The translations under genes and the position numbers were made by a program. Below the pieces are notes generated by a model, which saw nothing but the letters and a program-made list of their open reading frames with translations, was not told the DNA's origin and did not search any database. Of a DNA stretch of 64,000 nucleotides, positions 32,308 to 40,621 are shown piece after piece; within the stretch, counting starts at the first letter, position 1; the number at the start of each line of letters is the position of its first letter. Source of the DNA: Oceanobacillus kimchii X50 (GTDB lineage Bacteria > Bacillota > Bacilli > Bacillales > Amphibacillaceae); contig NZ_CM001792.1 of assembly GCF_000340475.1 (NCBI RefSeq), positions 323,425-387,424 on the forward strand, given 5' to 3'.

Positions 32308-33334
32308 GTAGATAGTCCTCTAATTTCCTCCAATTTTTATGCAATGTATCCTGATTGAGGTGATATTTGGATTGGTTTGTTTCAAGTATGCGTGCGGATC
32401 GCATAAGCTTTAAATGATGGTGAATGGTTGTTTTCCCTATATTTGTTTTTGAAGCAAGCTCAGATAAACTATAATCTCTTTTGGATAAGAGTTTTATCAG
32501 TCGTAATCTTGTATCGTCACCTAATATTTTAAACACTTGTAGCATTTGATAATCTGGAACTAACGTATCTTCAGGATGAATACTTTCATTTGTCACCGGA
32601 TAATAAAGCACTTGATATGAAGGTAATTCCAAATAGATAACCCAAGGTCGATAAGTAATTTGTGGAATCAGTATAATATTAGTCTCTGCATCTTCTAAAC
32701 GGAATTTTTGATCGTCTAGTACCCACTGGATAAATGATAGCGAATCCTTTTGTTTCTGAGCATGTTTTTTTGATTTAATATCTCGTGCCAAGACGGCTTC
32801 TATACTGTCTTGAACGGGATAAACAACTTCTTTTAACCATAACTGTAGTACATTGATGAGGTGATGTTTTAATTGACTGATCTCACAATTTACAATAAAC
32901 GTAATATAACCTGGTAAGATATTCGATGTAGCTTTTTCAAATAAGTTAACACTTTCCTTCTCTCCCCGAGCAGCCATTTTTCGGTTTTCCTCATAATTTT
33001 TTCCAATGAAAGGGATGACAGAGTACCTTAATTCCACATCTGATGTTTCTAATATTCTATCTTTAAATTCATCGATATGTTGAATATTCCAGGTATGAAT
33101 TAATAATAAAAGAGACTTCCATGTGTTATGTGTTTCAAGATAGTTTAATTCATGAAGAAGTGCAGATGATAAATCTTTTCGAAGCTTCTTAAACTCAGTT
33201 TCTTTTTCTAAAGTAGATAATATAGGTTTGTTCGTAATTGCGGCTATGCCTAAGACGGCTTCATGAATAATGGAATAGTCCATAGTTACATGAATGTGAT
33301 TTTCCTTTGTTGAGCTCCAATTTAATATATCCAT
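32297..33334 (-). CDS. ArsR-type HTH regulator with long N-terminal domain
   Basis: A 345-residue regulator. The C-terminal 90 residues form an ArsR-like winged helix (MLQVFKILGDDTRLRLIKLLSKRDYSLSELASKTNIGKTTIHHHLKLMRSARIL). The N-terminal 240 residues are a helical region like those of DUF5937-type transcription factors and probably sense a ligand. The order, sensor first and HTH last, is unusual for ArsR proteins. It is the first gene of an operon with the MFS exporter, so it is presumably a local repressor. No cysteine metal site is seen in the HTH. Confidence 0.82.
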   Translation of the reverse strand: MDILNWSSTKENHIHVTMDYSIIHEAVLGIAAITNKPILSTLEKETEFKKLRKDLSSALLHELNYLETHNTWKSLLLLIHTWNIQHIDEFKDRILETSDVELRYSVIPFIGKNYEENRKMAARGEKESVNLFEKATSNILPGYITFIVNCEISQLKHHLINVLQLWLKEVVYPVQDSIEAVLARDIKSKKHAQKQKDSLSFIQWVLDDQKFRLEDAETNIILIPQITYRPWVIYLELPSYQVLYYPVTNESIHPEDTLVPDYQMLQVFKILGDDTRLRLIKLLSKRDYSLSELASKTNIGKTTIHHHLKLMRSARILETNQSKYHLNQDTLHKNWRKLEDYLHEE

Positions 33335-33565
33335 AACCTCACCTTTTTTCTTTTTTTATAAGTATACTTCTATAACACTATTTATTCAATATTTTTTGAA
33401 CTTATAATTCGAAAAAAATTGAATTTAAAAGTTGATTAATGAGATTTGAACTCTGACGTTTAGATAGGAGGGAATTTATCCGATGATAAATTACTTTAGT
33501 CTCAGTCTTATTGAATGTATAATGATAGTACAAATTGATTTTTCTGAAAAAAGGTGATTGATAGA

Positions 33566-33925
33566 ATGATAATAAAAATATTAATTTTGATACTGTCGTA
33601 TGTTTTCATCGGTATCATTGTTGGTTTATTTTACGTGGCAGTGCTTCTTTCCATATTCTACCTTATGAAAAAAATATTCCATATGAACGAATCAAAATGG
33701 ACATCTCTTTTCAAGATACATAATGGGTTAGGAGTGTATTATACTTTAATCATTCCATGGATAATAACGATACTGATAATGTTTCCAATCATTGTATCGT
33801 GGTTTGAATTAATTGGGCTTGAATATAACATTCTTGCTTCTGTGTCTATCGTACTATTGTTGCTCATAACAACTGCATGGAAATTTTATAAGGGTAGAGA
33901 AGTTCTTGCCAGAATTAGTAGATAG
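33566..33925 (+). CDS. Small membrane protein, three helices
   Basis: A 119-residue hydrophobic protein: a long first helix (about 2-33), then helices around 55-75 and 85-105. The ATG at 33566 is preferred over the GTG at 33554 because the AAAAAAGGTGATT ribosome binding site overlaps the latter. The family is not recognised. It is followed 12 bases later by a methyltransferase gene, so the two may form one unit. Confidence 0.6.
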   Translation: MIIKILILILSYVFIGIIVGLFYVAVLLSIFYLMKKIFHMNESKWTSLFKIHNGLGVYYTLIIPWIITILIMFPIIVSWFELIGLEYNILASVSIVLLLLITTAWKFYKGREVLARISR

Positions 33926-33937
33926 GGGATTTGTTTT

Positions 33938-34636
33938 GTGGAATGGGTGAGAGGATTTTATGAAAAGCAGTATAGTTTGTGGGAAGTGAGTGATACAGAA
34001 GAGCTTGAATCTCAACAGAAATTACTGAATAAATTGAAAAAATACACACCATCTTCGTGTAAAAAAATCTTGGAATTGGGTGGCGGACGAGGTTATTTTG
34101 CAGTCGCTGCAGCAAAGTTAGGATATGAAGTTACTGTTATAGAGTTAGCGGAAAATGCTGTACATTATATATACCAACTTGCTAAGCAAGAAGGTGTACT
34201 ATCTAAAATCACCATCATACATGAGAATTTTTATAAAACGGAACTAACCGAGCATTTTGATGTGGTATGTTATTGGGATGGATTCGGAATAGGAGACGAT
34301 CAAGAGCAACAGGTTTTACTAAAACGAATACATCGCTGGCTGAGACCAGGTGGAAAAGTGTTGATTGATATATATACGCCATGGTATTGGGCAAAAATTT
34401 CGGGAAGGGCAATGCAGATAGAGAAAGGGTTATTTAGGAAATATGACTTTGATGCAATAAATTGTAGAATGATAGATTCTTGGTGGAAGGAAGGTAGAGA
34501 AACCGAGAAAGTCACGCAATCTTTAAGGTGTTATTCTCCGGCTGACTTAGAGCTGCTAATCAGTGATATTCCATTGACGCTAACACAGTGTGAACCAGGC
34601 GGGGAAATGAATTATGATAGATATATATATATATAG
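33938..34636 (+). CDS. SAM-dependent methyltransferase
   Basis: A 232-residue class I methyltransferase with motif I ILELGGGRGYFAVAAAKLG, an acidic VTVIELAENAV strand and a motif IV/post region DVVCYWDGFGIGDDQEQ. Motif LRPGGKVLIDIYTPWYW is typical of small-molecule O- or C-methyltransferases. The start is GTG (AGGGGAT upstream). The 3' end is an (AT)n tract that encodes the last residues (RYIYI), so slippage would only change the C terminus. The substrate is unknown. Confidence 0.82.
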   Translation: MEWVRGFYEKQYSLWEVSDTEELESQQKLLNKLKKYTPSSCKKILELGGGRGYFAVAAAKLGYEVTVIELAENAVHYIYQLAKQEGVLSKITIIHENFYKTELTEHFDVVCYWDGFGIGDDQEQQVLLKRIHRWLRPGGKVLIDIYTPWYWAKISGRAMQIEKGLFRKYDFDAINCRMIDSWWKEGRETEKVTQSLRCYSPADLELLISDIPLTLTQCEPGGEMNYDRYIYI

Positions 34637-34646
34637 AATCGGTTTC

Positions 34647-34678
34647 GTTAGCTAGAGCGATGAGTTATCTGGCTATTT
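34647..34678 (+). terminator. Rho-independent terminator
   Basis: TAGCTAGA (34647-34654) pairs with TCTGGCTA (34666-34673) with one G-U pair, followed by TTTTT. Confidence 0.7.
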
Positions 34679-34751
34679 TTAGTTATGAATAATATTTTAC
34701 TAAATAATAGTGGAGTAGAGTATTCCTGTAATTACAAGGAATGCTTTTTAT

Positions 34752-34785
34752 TTTCGATAAATATTTATTGAAATTCGATAAATAT
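34752..34785 (+). promoter_or_regulatory. Operator-like repeats upstream of yoaS
   Basis: TTCGATAAATAT occurs twice (34753-34764 and 34774-34785), 21 bp apart, i.e. two helical turns. The first copy is also half of an imperfect palindrome TTTCGATAAAT / ATTTATTGAAA. It is placed just upstream of an operon that encodes a small Cro/CI-type HTH protein, a probable autorepressor. Confidence 0.5.
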
Positions 34786-34827
34786 ATGTTAATATATAAT
34801 AAATAAATGGTTGATGAGGTGGTTTTG

Positions 34828-35304
34828 ATGAAGCGAGAAACACAAGTGTTGAAAGTTGCCGTATTTCTTATTGGTCTTCCGGTTTTAGCTTTATGTATAT
34901 TTTTAATACCTGAAGTTATTTCGATAACTGAACGTAATGGAGAATTTTTTTATCTACTTCCTTTGTTTATAATTTATTTGTATTTCACAGCTATTCCATT
35001 TTATTACGCATTGTTACATGCCTATAAGTTATTACAGTATATAGATCAAAACAAAGCATTCTCTGAACGGTCGATAAAATCTCTGAAAATTATCCGATAT
35101 TGTGCAACGATTATCAGTGTGATGTATGTAATTAGCTTGCCCATTTTCTATATAATAGCTGAAATGGATGATGCTCCAGGGTTGTTGGTAATTGGTTTAG
35201 TAATTACTTTTTCTTCATTGATAATCGCAGTTTTTGCTGCTGTATTACAAAAGTTATTTAAAAATGCGAACGATATAAAATCCGAGAATGATCTAACAGT
35301 CTGA
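34828..35304 (+). CDS. yoaS: DUF2975 membrane protein, YoaS-like
   Basis: A 158-residue four-helix membrane protein of the DUF2975 family, typically encoded next to a small Xre-type HTH gene. The AFSERSIKSLKIIRYCATIISVMY segment is the family signature. The ATG at 34828 has GAGGTGG upstream and is preferred over 34807. Together with the next two genes it reproduces the order yoaS-yozG-yoaT of B. subtilis. Function unknown; a membrane partner controlling the HTH protein is a common guess. Confidence 0.8.
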   Translation: MKRETQVLKVAVFLIGLPVLALCIFLIPEVISITERNGEFFYLLPLFIIYLYFTAIPFYYALLHAYKLLQYIDQNKAFSERSIKSLKIIRYCATIISVMYVISLPIFYIIAEMDDAPGLLVIGLVITFSSLIIAVFAAVLQKLFKNANDIKSENDLTV

Positions 35305-35314
35305 GGTGAATAAC

Positions 35315-35530
35315 ATGGCAATTATCATAAATATTGATGTAATGCTCGCAAAACGGAAAATGAGTGTTACAGAATTATCAGAACAGGTAGGAATTACGAT
35401 GGCTAACCTTTCTATATTAAAAAATGGTAAGGCAAAAGCTATTCGTTTTTCGACGTTGGAAGGAATTTGCAAAGCTTTAGATTGTCAGCCTGGAGATATA
35501 TTAGAATACAAGTCTGATTCAGGAGATTAA
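35315..35530 (+). CDS. yozG: Small Xre-type HTH regulator, YozG-like
   Basis: A 71-residue Cro/CI-type helix-turn-helix protein (IINIDVMLAKRKMSVTELSEQVGITMANLSILKNGKAKAIRFSTLEGICKALDCQPGDILEY), essentially all DNA-binding domain. The start at ATG 35315 follows GAGGTGAATAAC and lies 11 bases after the DUF2975 stop. Proteins of this group are encoded with DUF2975 membrane proteins; the direct repeats at 34753-34785 are a plausible binding site. Confidence 0.88.
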   Translation: MAIIINIDVMLAKRKMSVTELSEQVGITMANLSILKNGKAKAIRFSTLEGICKALDCQPGDILEYKSDSGD

Positions 35531-36363
35531 TGTTTGTTATTTGTGAGAGGGGTGGAAAGGTGAGGGCATTAAAACAATTCATTCGCTTTGGTTGGGAGCA
35601 AGCTTTATCTTGTTTATTTCCAGTGGTTATCTTTGCTTCACTTGCAATTACGCAAATCATCCCACTACCTTTTTTGCCACGATATGATTGGTTATTAATA
35701 ATTTGTATACTCATGCAGTGGTTCATGTTGAGATCAGGTTTGGAAACAAAAGATGAATTAAAAGTAATTACATTGTTTCATATAATTGGCCTTTGTCTAG
35801 AACTGTTTAAAGTACATATGGGTTCTTGGGCTTATCCTGAGGAAGGGTATACGAAAGTCTTCGGGGTACCTTTGTATAGTGGTTTTATGTATGCCAGTGT
35901 GGCAAGTTATCTATGTCAGGCATGGCGTAGGCTTGATATTCAGTTAATGCAATGGCCTTCATCCTATATAGTAGCGCCTTTAGCATTAGCTATTTACTTG
36001 AACTTTTTCACACATCATTTTTGGGTAGATATTCGATGGGGTTTATCTATTCTAGTTGTGATTATTTTTTGGAAATCGTATGTTGTTTATAAAATAGATA
36101 AGTCTAGATATCGTATGCCGATTGTATTTTCTTTTATCCTGATTGGATTTTTCATATGGATTGCAGAAAATATAGCAACCTACTTTGGTGCATGGGAGTA
36201 TCCAAATCAAGCGAATACGTGGAGTTTGGTTCACTTAGGAAAGATAAGTTCCTGGTTGCTACTAGTGATTGTTAGTTTTCTAATTGTTGCAACATTAAAA
36301 CGTGTGAAAGAAAAAGATCCGAGTACATTGGAGGCTAACGTAAATCGTTATTATGGATCTTAG
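35530..36363 (+). CDS. yoaT: DUF817 membrane protein, YoaT-like
   Basis: A 277-residue protein with about eight membrane segments of the DUF817 family. It contains EYLKVH-like LELFKVHMGSWAYPEEGYTKVFGVPLYSGFMYASVASY and WIAENIATYFGAWEYPNQANTWSLVHLGKISSWLLL, which define the family. Its ATG overlaps the yozG stop (TAATG) with GGAG 5 bases upstream; a GTG at 35560 with its own GGGGTGG site is an alternative. Third gene of the conserved yoaS-yozG-yoaT set. Function unknown. Confidence 0.85.
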   Translation: MFVICERGGKVRALKQFIRFGWEQALSCLFPVVIFASLAITQIIPLPFLPRYDWLLIICILMQWFMLRSGLETKDELKVITLFHIIGLCLELFKVHMGSWAYPEEGYTKVFGVPLYSGFMYASVASYLCQAWRRLDIQLMQWPSSYIVAPLALAIYLNFFTHHFWVDIRWGLSILVVIIFWKSYVVYKIDKSRYRMPIVFSFILIGFFIWIAENIATYFGAWEYPNQANTWSLVHLGKISSWLLLVIVSFLIVATLKRVKEKDPSTLEANVNRYYGS

Positions 36364-36392
36364 TTTCAGCCTAAACCTATTGTAATTATAAA

Positions 36393-36433
36393 AACACCCC
36401 TAAAAGTAGATTTTCTCTACTCTTTGGGGTGTT
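36393..36433. terminator. Bidirectional terminator
   Basis: AACACCCCTAAAAGTAGA (36393-36410) pairs with TCTACTCTTTGGGGTGTT (36416-36433), with two mismatched positions. It separates yoaT from the convergent hydratase gene. Confidence 0.88.
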
Positions 36434-36441
36434 ACATTTAT

Positions 36442-37224
36442 TTAGTTCACAATCGTTATTTCTGCTTTTCCAACTCCAGGATATACTGCTTCGTAATGAC
36501 CAATTTTTAATGGGATTGGAGAAATAAAAGTGCCTGAAGAAATGATCATTCCTTTTTTTAGGGTTGTTCCGTGTAGTGCTAATTTTTGACTTAACCAACG
36601 TACAGCATGAATTGGATTGTCTAATACAGCAGAAGAGAATGCTTCTTTAATCTTCTCTCCGTTATGATATAGTTTTAATGGAATGTTTCCTAATTGTTCT
36701 AACGCTAATATAGGTACTGGTTCAGCAATTATTACTCTACCAGTTGCTGTGTTATCGCTTAATAAGTCGATAAGAGAAAAGTTTGGGAACCAATCAATAT
36801 AGCGTGCATCAGGAATCTCGATTCCAGCAGCCATACTTGTTTTTTGAAGAATCTCGGCTTCTTCTGCGTCTAGTGTTAAATCTTCGTTTACAATAAAGAT
36901 TAATTCAGGTTCAATTAATGGCTGAAAAAGTTCCGACTTTGATAATTGTCTTCCTGATGATATTACATGATTCGATAACAATGTGCCGTATGCAGGTTCA
37001 TGTGTACTTGCTATTGCTTGGGTCTCTTTACTTGTCATACTAACTTTATATCCTGAGATATGTACGTTATTTTCTTCAAGCTGATGTTTAATATATAACT
37101 CCTGAACTTGATAAGCTTCTTCTTCTGTTAGATCGAACTCATCTCGAATAAAAGGAATAGGCTGTTTGGAATGATGCGCTTTTTTAAGTTGATGAACAAT
37201 TTCAAGTATGCTCTCTTTACTCAT
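36442..37224 (-). CDS. 2-keto-4-pentenoate hydratase family protein (MhpD-like)
   Basis: A 260-residue fumarylacetoacetase-fold hydratase/decarboxylase-like enzyme. The metal-binding region is seen in LIEPELIFIVNEDL and GIEIPDARYIDW, and the family end is PLKIGHYEAVYPGVGKAEITI. Members hydrate 2-hydroxy-dienoates in meta-cleavage of aromatics, but several act on other 2-keto acids. It lies 24 bases behind an aminotransferase gene on the same strand, so a 2-keto acid made by transamination is a plausible substrate. No other meta-cleavage genes are adjacent. Confidence 0.82.
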   Translation of the reverse strand: MSKESILEIVHQLKKAHHSKQPIPFIRDEFDLTEEEAYQVQELYIKHQLEENNVHISGYKVSMTSKETQAIASTHEPAYGTLLSNHVISSGRQLSKSELFQPLIEPELIFIVNEDLTLDAEEAEILQKTSMAAGIEIPDARYIDWFPNFSLIDLLSDNTATGRVIIAEPVPILALEQLGNIPLKLYHNGEKIKEAFSSAVLDNPIHAVRWLSQKLALHGTTLKKGMIISSGTFISPIPLKIGHYEAVYPGVGKAEITIVN

Positions 37225-37248
37225 GTATATCTTTCCTTTCGAGTTGAT

Positions 37249-38412
37249 TTAAAATAGGTTTAATCTTTCTATACGTTTCATTGCTTCCACAATACGTTCT
37301 TCATCGACAAGTAAACCTATGCGTATGTAGCCTTCACCGAAAGTTCCAAATCCATTTCCAGCTGCAACAGCTACATCGACCTGATTCAATAAATAATCAG
37401 CAAAAGTCTCACTGGTGAATCCTTTTGGTACAGGTAACCAAGCGAAGAAGGAGCCTTTTGGTGCTTTTATATCCCAGCCAATACGTTTACATTCAGTAAT
37501 TAACGTATCTCTTCGTTTTTGATATAGGGTAACTAAATCTTGTACACTGCTTTGATCACTTAATAATGCTTCTGAAGCGGCTCTTTGTATTGCAGGAAAG
37601 ATACTGACGAATAAATGATCTTGTAAAATATTAATGGCTTCAATCATTTCTTTATTACCAGCTGCAAAGCCGATGCGCCAACCTGCCATATTATACGTTT
37701 TAGATAGCGTATATAGCTCAATTCCTACTTCTTTTGCCCCTTCTGTTTGTAGAAAACTAATCGGTTTTTCTTCGTTGAAACCGATTGCTCCATAAGCAAA
37801 ATCATGAACAATTCCAATATCATAATTCTTTCCAAGTGCCACAGTTTCTTTAAAGAAATCACTATGTGCAGTAGCTCCAGTCGGATTGTTTGGGTAATTT
37901 AAATATAATAGCTTCGTGCGTTCTTTTTGGCTTAGGGTAAGTTGTTCATAATTTGGTAAAAAATTATTTTCTTCTAAAAGAGGCATAGTATCATATTGAA
38001 TATCAGCTAATGGTATGCTCGACAAATAATCGGGGTATCCTGGATTAGGGAGCATCATCCATTCATTAGGGTTCATCAGTGCTAATGGAAGTTCTACAAG
38101 TCCAATTTTACTTCCAAATAATATAGCAATTTCTGTGTCAGGATCCAAATCTACTTGGTATTCTCGTTTGTAAAACGTAGCAGCTGCTTTCCGAAAATCT
38201 TCGGTTCCGCGAAAAGGGGAATACTTATGAGTTATAGGATCTTCTGCGGCTGATTGTAAAGCTTTTATAATATGAGATGGAGTAGGTTGGTCTGGATTAC
38301 CTTGACCTAAATTAATAACATCTCTTCCTTCAGAAATGGCTTGATTTACTTTTTGTACGAGAGATGCAAAGAATTGTGGAGGTAATTGTTTTAATCTTTT
38401 GGATTGTTTCAT
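37249..38412 (-). CDS. PLP-dependent aminotransferase class I/II (MtnE/YkrV-like)
   Basis: A 387-residue fold-type I aminotransferase. The PLP lysine is Lys238 in LYTLSKTYNMAGWRIGF, with the conserved YPNNPTG and HDFAYG (PLP Asp) motifs. The opening LKQLPPQFFASLVQKVNQAISEGRDVINLGQGNPDQPTP resembles the B. subtilis MtnE (methionine salvage) and related transaminases. No other mtn genes or SAM riboswitch are adjacent; instead it is paired with a 2-keto-pentenoate hydratase-like enzyme, so its substrate may differ. AAAGGAGGATACAAC precedes the ATG. Confidence 0.87.
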   Translation of the reverse strand: MKQSKRLKQLPPQFFASLVQKVNQAISEGRDVINLGQGNPDQPTPSHIIKALQSAAEDPITHKYSPFRGTEDFRKAAATFYKREYQVDLDPDTEIAILFGSKIGLVELPLALMNPNEWMMLPNPGYPDYLSSIPLADIQYDTMPLLEENNFLPNYEQLTLSQKERTKLLYLNYPNNPTGATAHSDFFKETVALGKNYDIGIVHDFAYGAIGFNEEKPISFLQTEGAKEVGIELYTLSKTYNMAGWRIGFAAGNKEMIEAINILQDHLFVSIFPAIQRAASEALLSDQSSVQDLVTLYQKRRDTLITECKRIGWDIKAPKGSFFAWLPVPKGFTSETFADYLLNQVDVAVAAGNGFGTFGEGYIRIGLLVDEERIVEAMKRIERLNLF

Positions 38413-38646
38413 GTTGTATCCTCCTTTGTTTTGGAATGTTCAAATTACTATAAATATTAACTTCATTCCTTATATCTGTCTACCTTAAAACAAAGAAAAT
38501 TTTACCATGAAATAAATTGTAGAAACTTGTCAAAATATGTTGCATTTATATGAGGTAAGGTGTATGATTATTTTCGTTGTACTTCTTATACTAAAAAATC
38601 AGATAATTCCAAGAATTTTTCGGCTATGTTGGAGGGAATCACAGCT

Positions 38647-39993
38647 ATGGATAATAAATTACAAGTAAAACAATACTTAGCGATTGCATTTATGCTTTTC
38701 GCATTGTTCTTTGGGGCAGGAAATCTTATTTTTCCAGCACAACTAGGGCAACTGGCAGGAGAAAATATTGTTCCTGCGATCATTGGATTTTTAATAACCG
38801 GTGTAGGCTTACCTTTACTTGGAATATTAGCAATGGGATATTCAGGTAAGAAAAATCTTCAAGAATTGGCGAGCAGAGTACATCCAATTTATGGGGTTGG
38901 ATTTACTGCATTACTTTATCTTACAATTGGACCATTTTTTGCAGCACCGAGAACGGGAACGGTAGCATTTGAAGTAGGGATTGGACCGTTTATTAAAGAA
39001 GAATCATTTCAAACGGGTCTACTCATTTTTACAATCGTATTTTTCCTAATTACTTTATTATTTTCATTATATCCAGCGAAAATTGTTGATAATATTGGAA
39101 AAATCCTTGCACCACTGTTAATCATTTTGTTAGCAATACTATTGATTGTTTCATTTTTCAATCCAATGGGATCTATTCAAGAACCGCAAGAAGCTTATCA
39201 AGCATCTAGTTTCTTTAAAGGTTTTTTAGAGGGATATAACACAATGGATGCACTGGCAGCGCTGGTATTTGGAATCATCGTTATTCAATCCATTCGTGCT
39301 TTAGGAGTAAAATCGAAACAGGGGATATTAGTTGCTACAGCGAAAACAGGGATTACTGCTATTTTGCTATTAGGGGTAATCTATGTTGGTATTTCATATT
39401 TAGGAGCAACGAGTGTAAGTACTATAGGATATTTTGATAATGGTGGACCGGTATTAAGTGGCGCAGCGAGTCATTATTTTGGAACGTTCGGTAGTTTATT
39501 AATGGCAGTTCTGATTTCATTAGCTTGTTTGACCACTGCGATTGGTTTAGTAACGGCAAATGCAGAGTATTTTAATACATTATTTCCGAAAATAGGATAC
39601 AAACCTTTTGTTTTCTTCTTCTCTATTTTAACGTTTATCGTTGCTAATTTTGGATTGACGAACATCATAACGTTCTCCATCCCTGTATTAATGTTCTTGT
39701 ATCCTTTAGCAATGGTGCTTGTCTTATTAACATTTGTATCTCCATTATTCTATCACTCTCGATGGGTGTATTTACCAACTATTGGTATTACGTTTATTCT
39801 CAGTATTTTTGATGGCTTAAAAGCGTTGTGTGATTCTTTAGGAATCGAGAACTTTGCTTGGATGCAACCGATTCTTAATGTATTTGAAACGGTATTACCA
39901 TTTTACAATGAAGGTTTAGGATGGATAGTACCAGCGCTAGTAGTTACCATCATCATGATGGCTGTTGTTCGCTTTCGCCAGACCAACGCTTAA
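38647..39993 (+). CDS. brnQ: Branched-chain amino acid:cation symporter
   Basis: A 448-residue, 12-helix LIVCS-family carrier for leucine, isoleucine and valine. The N-terminal FMLFALFFGAGNLIFPAQLG is diagnostic, as are TVAFEVGIGPF, GFLEGYNTMDALAALVFGIIVI and SLACLTTAIGLVTANAEYF. The start at 38647 is chosen for its GGAGGGA site; the frame runs back to 38560 but that part lacks membrane-protein character and a ribosome binding site. No T-box or other leader element is evident in the 230-base upstream gap. Confidence 0.93.
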   Translation: MDNKLQVKQYLAIAFMLFALFFGAGNLIFPAQLGQLAGENIVPAIIGFLITGVGLPLLGILAMGYSGKKNLQELASRVHPIYGVGFTALLYLTIGPFFAAPRTGTVAFEVGIGPFIKEESFQTGLLIFTIVFFLITLLFSLYPAKIVDNIGKILAPLLIILLAILLIVSFFNPMGSIQEPQEAYQASSFFKGFLEGYNTMDALAALVFGIIVIQSIRALGVKSKQGILVATAKTGITAILLLGVIYVGISYLGATSVSTIGYFDNGGPVLSGAASHYFGTFGSLLMAVLISLACLTTAIGLVTANAEYFNTLFPKIGYKPFVFFFSILTFIVANFGLTNIITFSIPVLMFLYPLAMVLVLLTFVSPLFYHSRWVYLPTIGITFILSIFDGLKALCDSLGIENFAWMQPILNVFETVLPFYNEGLGWIVPALVVTIIMMAVVRFRQTNA

Positions 39994-40007
39994 TAAAGTG
40001 AATATCA

Positions 40008-40045
40008 AAAACGCCCGAAACCTAAAATTGGTTATCGGGCGTTTT
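40008..40045. terminator. Bidirectional terminator
   Basis: AAAACGCCCGA (40008-40018) and TCGGGCGTTTT (40035-40045) form an 11-bp perfect stem between brnQ and the convergent HAD gene. Confidence 0.92.
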
Positions 40046-40046
40046 A

Positions 40047-40610
40047 TTACATTTTATTCTGTAAAAAGTCATGCCAATCAATGATACGTGAGAATTTATT
40101 AAAATTTCGATTGTAAGATTGGTCTTTAATAAGAAGGTTCGTATTTGTTTTAGCCAGTGTATCTAAAACAGCGGGTTTGTCATCCACATAGTAGTCTAAG
40201 TCAAGCTGTTGAATTACCTTCACTTTTTCAGTATCCTTCATTCCATGAAAAAAACGACTATCTAAAACAGGGAACCCATTTTGACGTAACCAAGCTTTCG
40301 TTTGCTCACCATGTGGCTTGGGGCGAGCAGTGATATAATAAATTTCAAGGCTACGTTCTTCAAGTTGTTGAATGGCCTCCAATGCCCCAGGGTAAAGTGG
40401 GCAATCCGTAAAGTATATTTCTTCTAGTGAATCCTCCCACATCTGTTTGCCTTCCTGCTCGTTCAGGCTGAATAATTCATGAATTTCTACACGGTCAAGT
40501 TGATCAAATTTTTCTTTTTCAACTTGTTGGTTTAGCTTTCTTTGATAAATGTGAAAAGCATGTTCGCGTAATCGTATCAGTGTATCGTCAATATCAAAAC
40601 CAAATTTCAT
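40047..40610 (-). CDS. HAD-family 5'-nucleotidase-like phosphatase, YqfW-like
   Basis: A 187-residue HAD phosphatase with the nucleophile motif FGFDIDDTL (Asp6, Asp8), motif II in IYYITARPKPHGEQT and motif III/IV in YYVDDKPAVLDTL. It resembles B. subtilis YqfW and 5'(3')-deoxyribonucleotidases. It follows ribD by 11 bases and is probably the last gene of a ribA-ribD-HAD operon. Since the pathway step after RibD is a dephosphorylation done by HAD enzymes, it could act on the RibD product; this is inference, and a general nucleotidase is the alternative. Confidence 0.82.
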   Translation of the reverse strand: MKFGFDIDDTLIRLREHAFHIYQRKLNQQVEKEKFDQLDRVEIHELFSLNEQEGKQMWEDSLEEIYFTDCPLYPGALEAIQQLEERSLEIYYITARPKPHGEQTKAWLRQNGFPVLDSRFFHGMKDTEKVKVIQQLDLDYYVDDKPAVLDTLAKTNTNLLIKDQSYNRNFNKFSRIIDWHDFLQNKM

Positions 40611-40621
40611 CTATGAAACTC

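Noticed and set aside
34615..34636. (AT)n tract at the 3' end of the methyltransferase as a phase-variation switch
   Set aside because: The tract is short and lies at the very end of the gene, so slippage would change only a few C-terminal residues.
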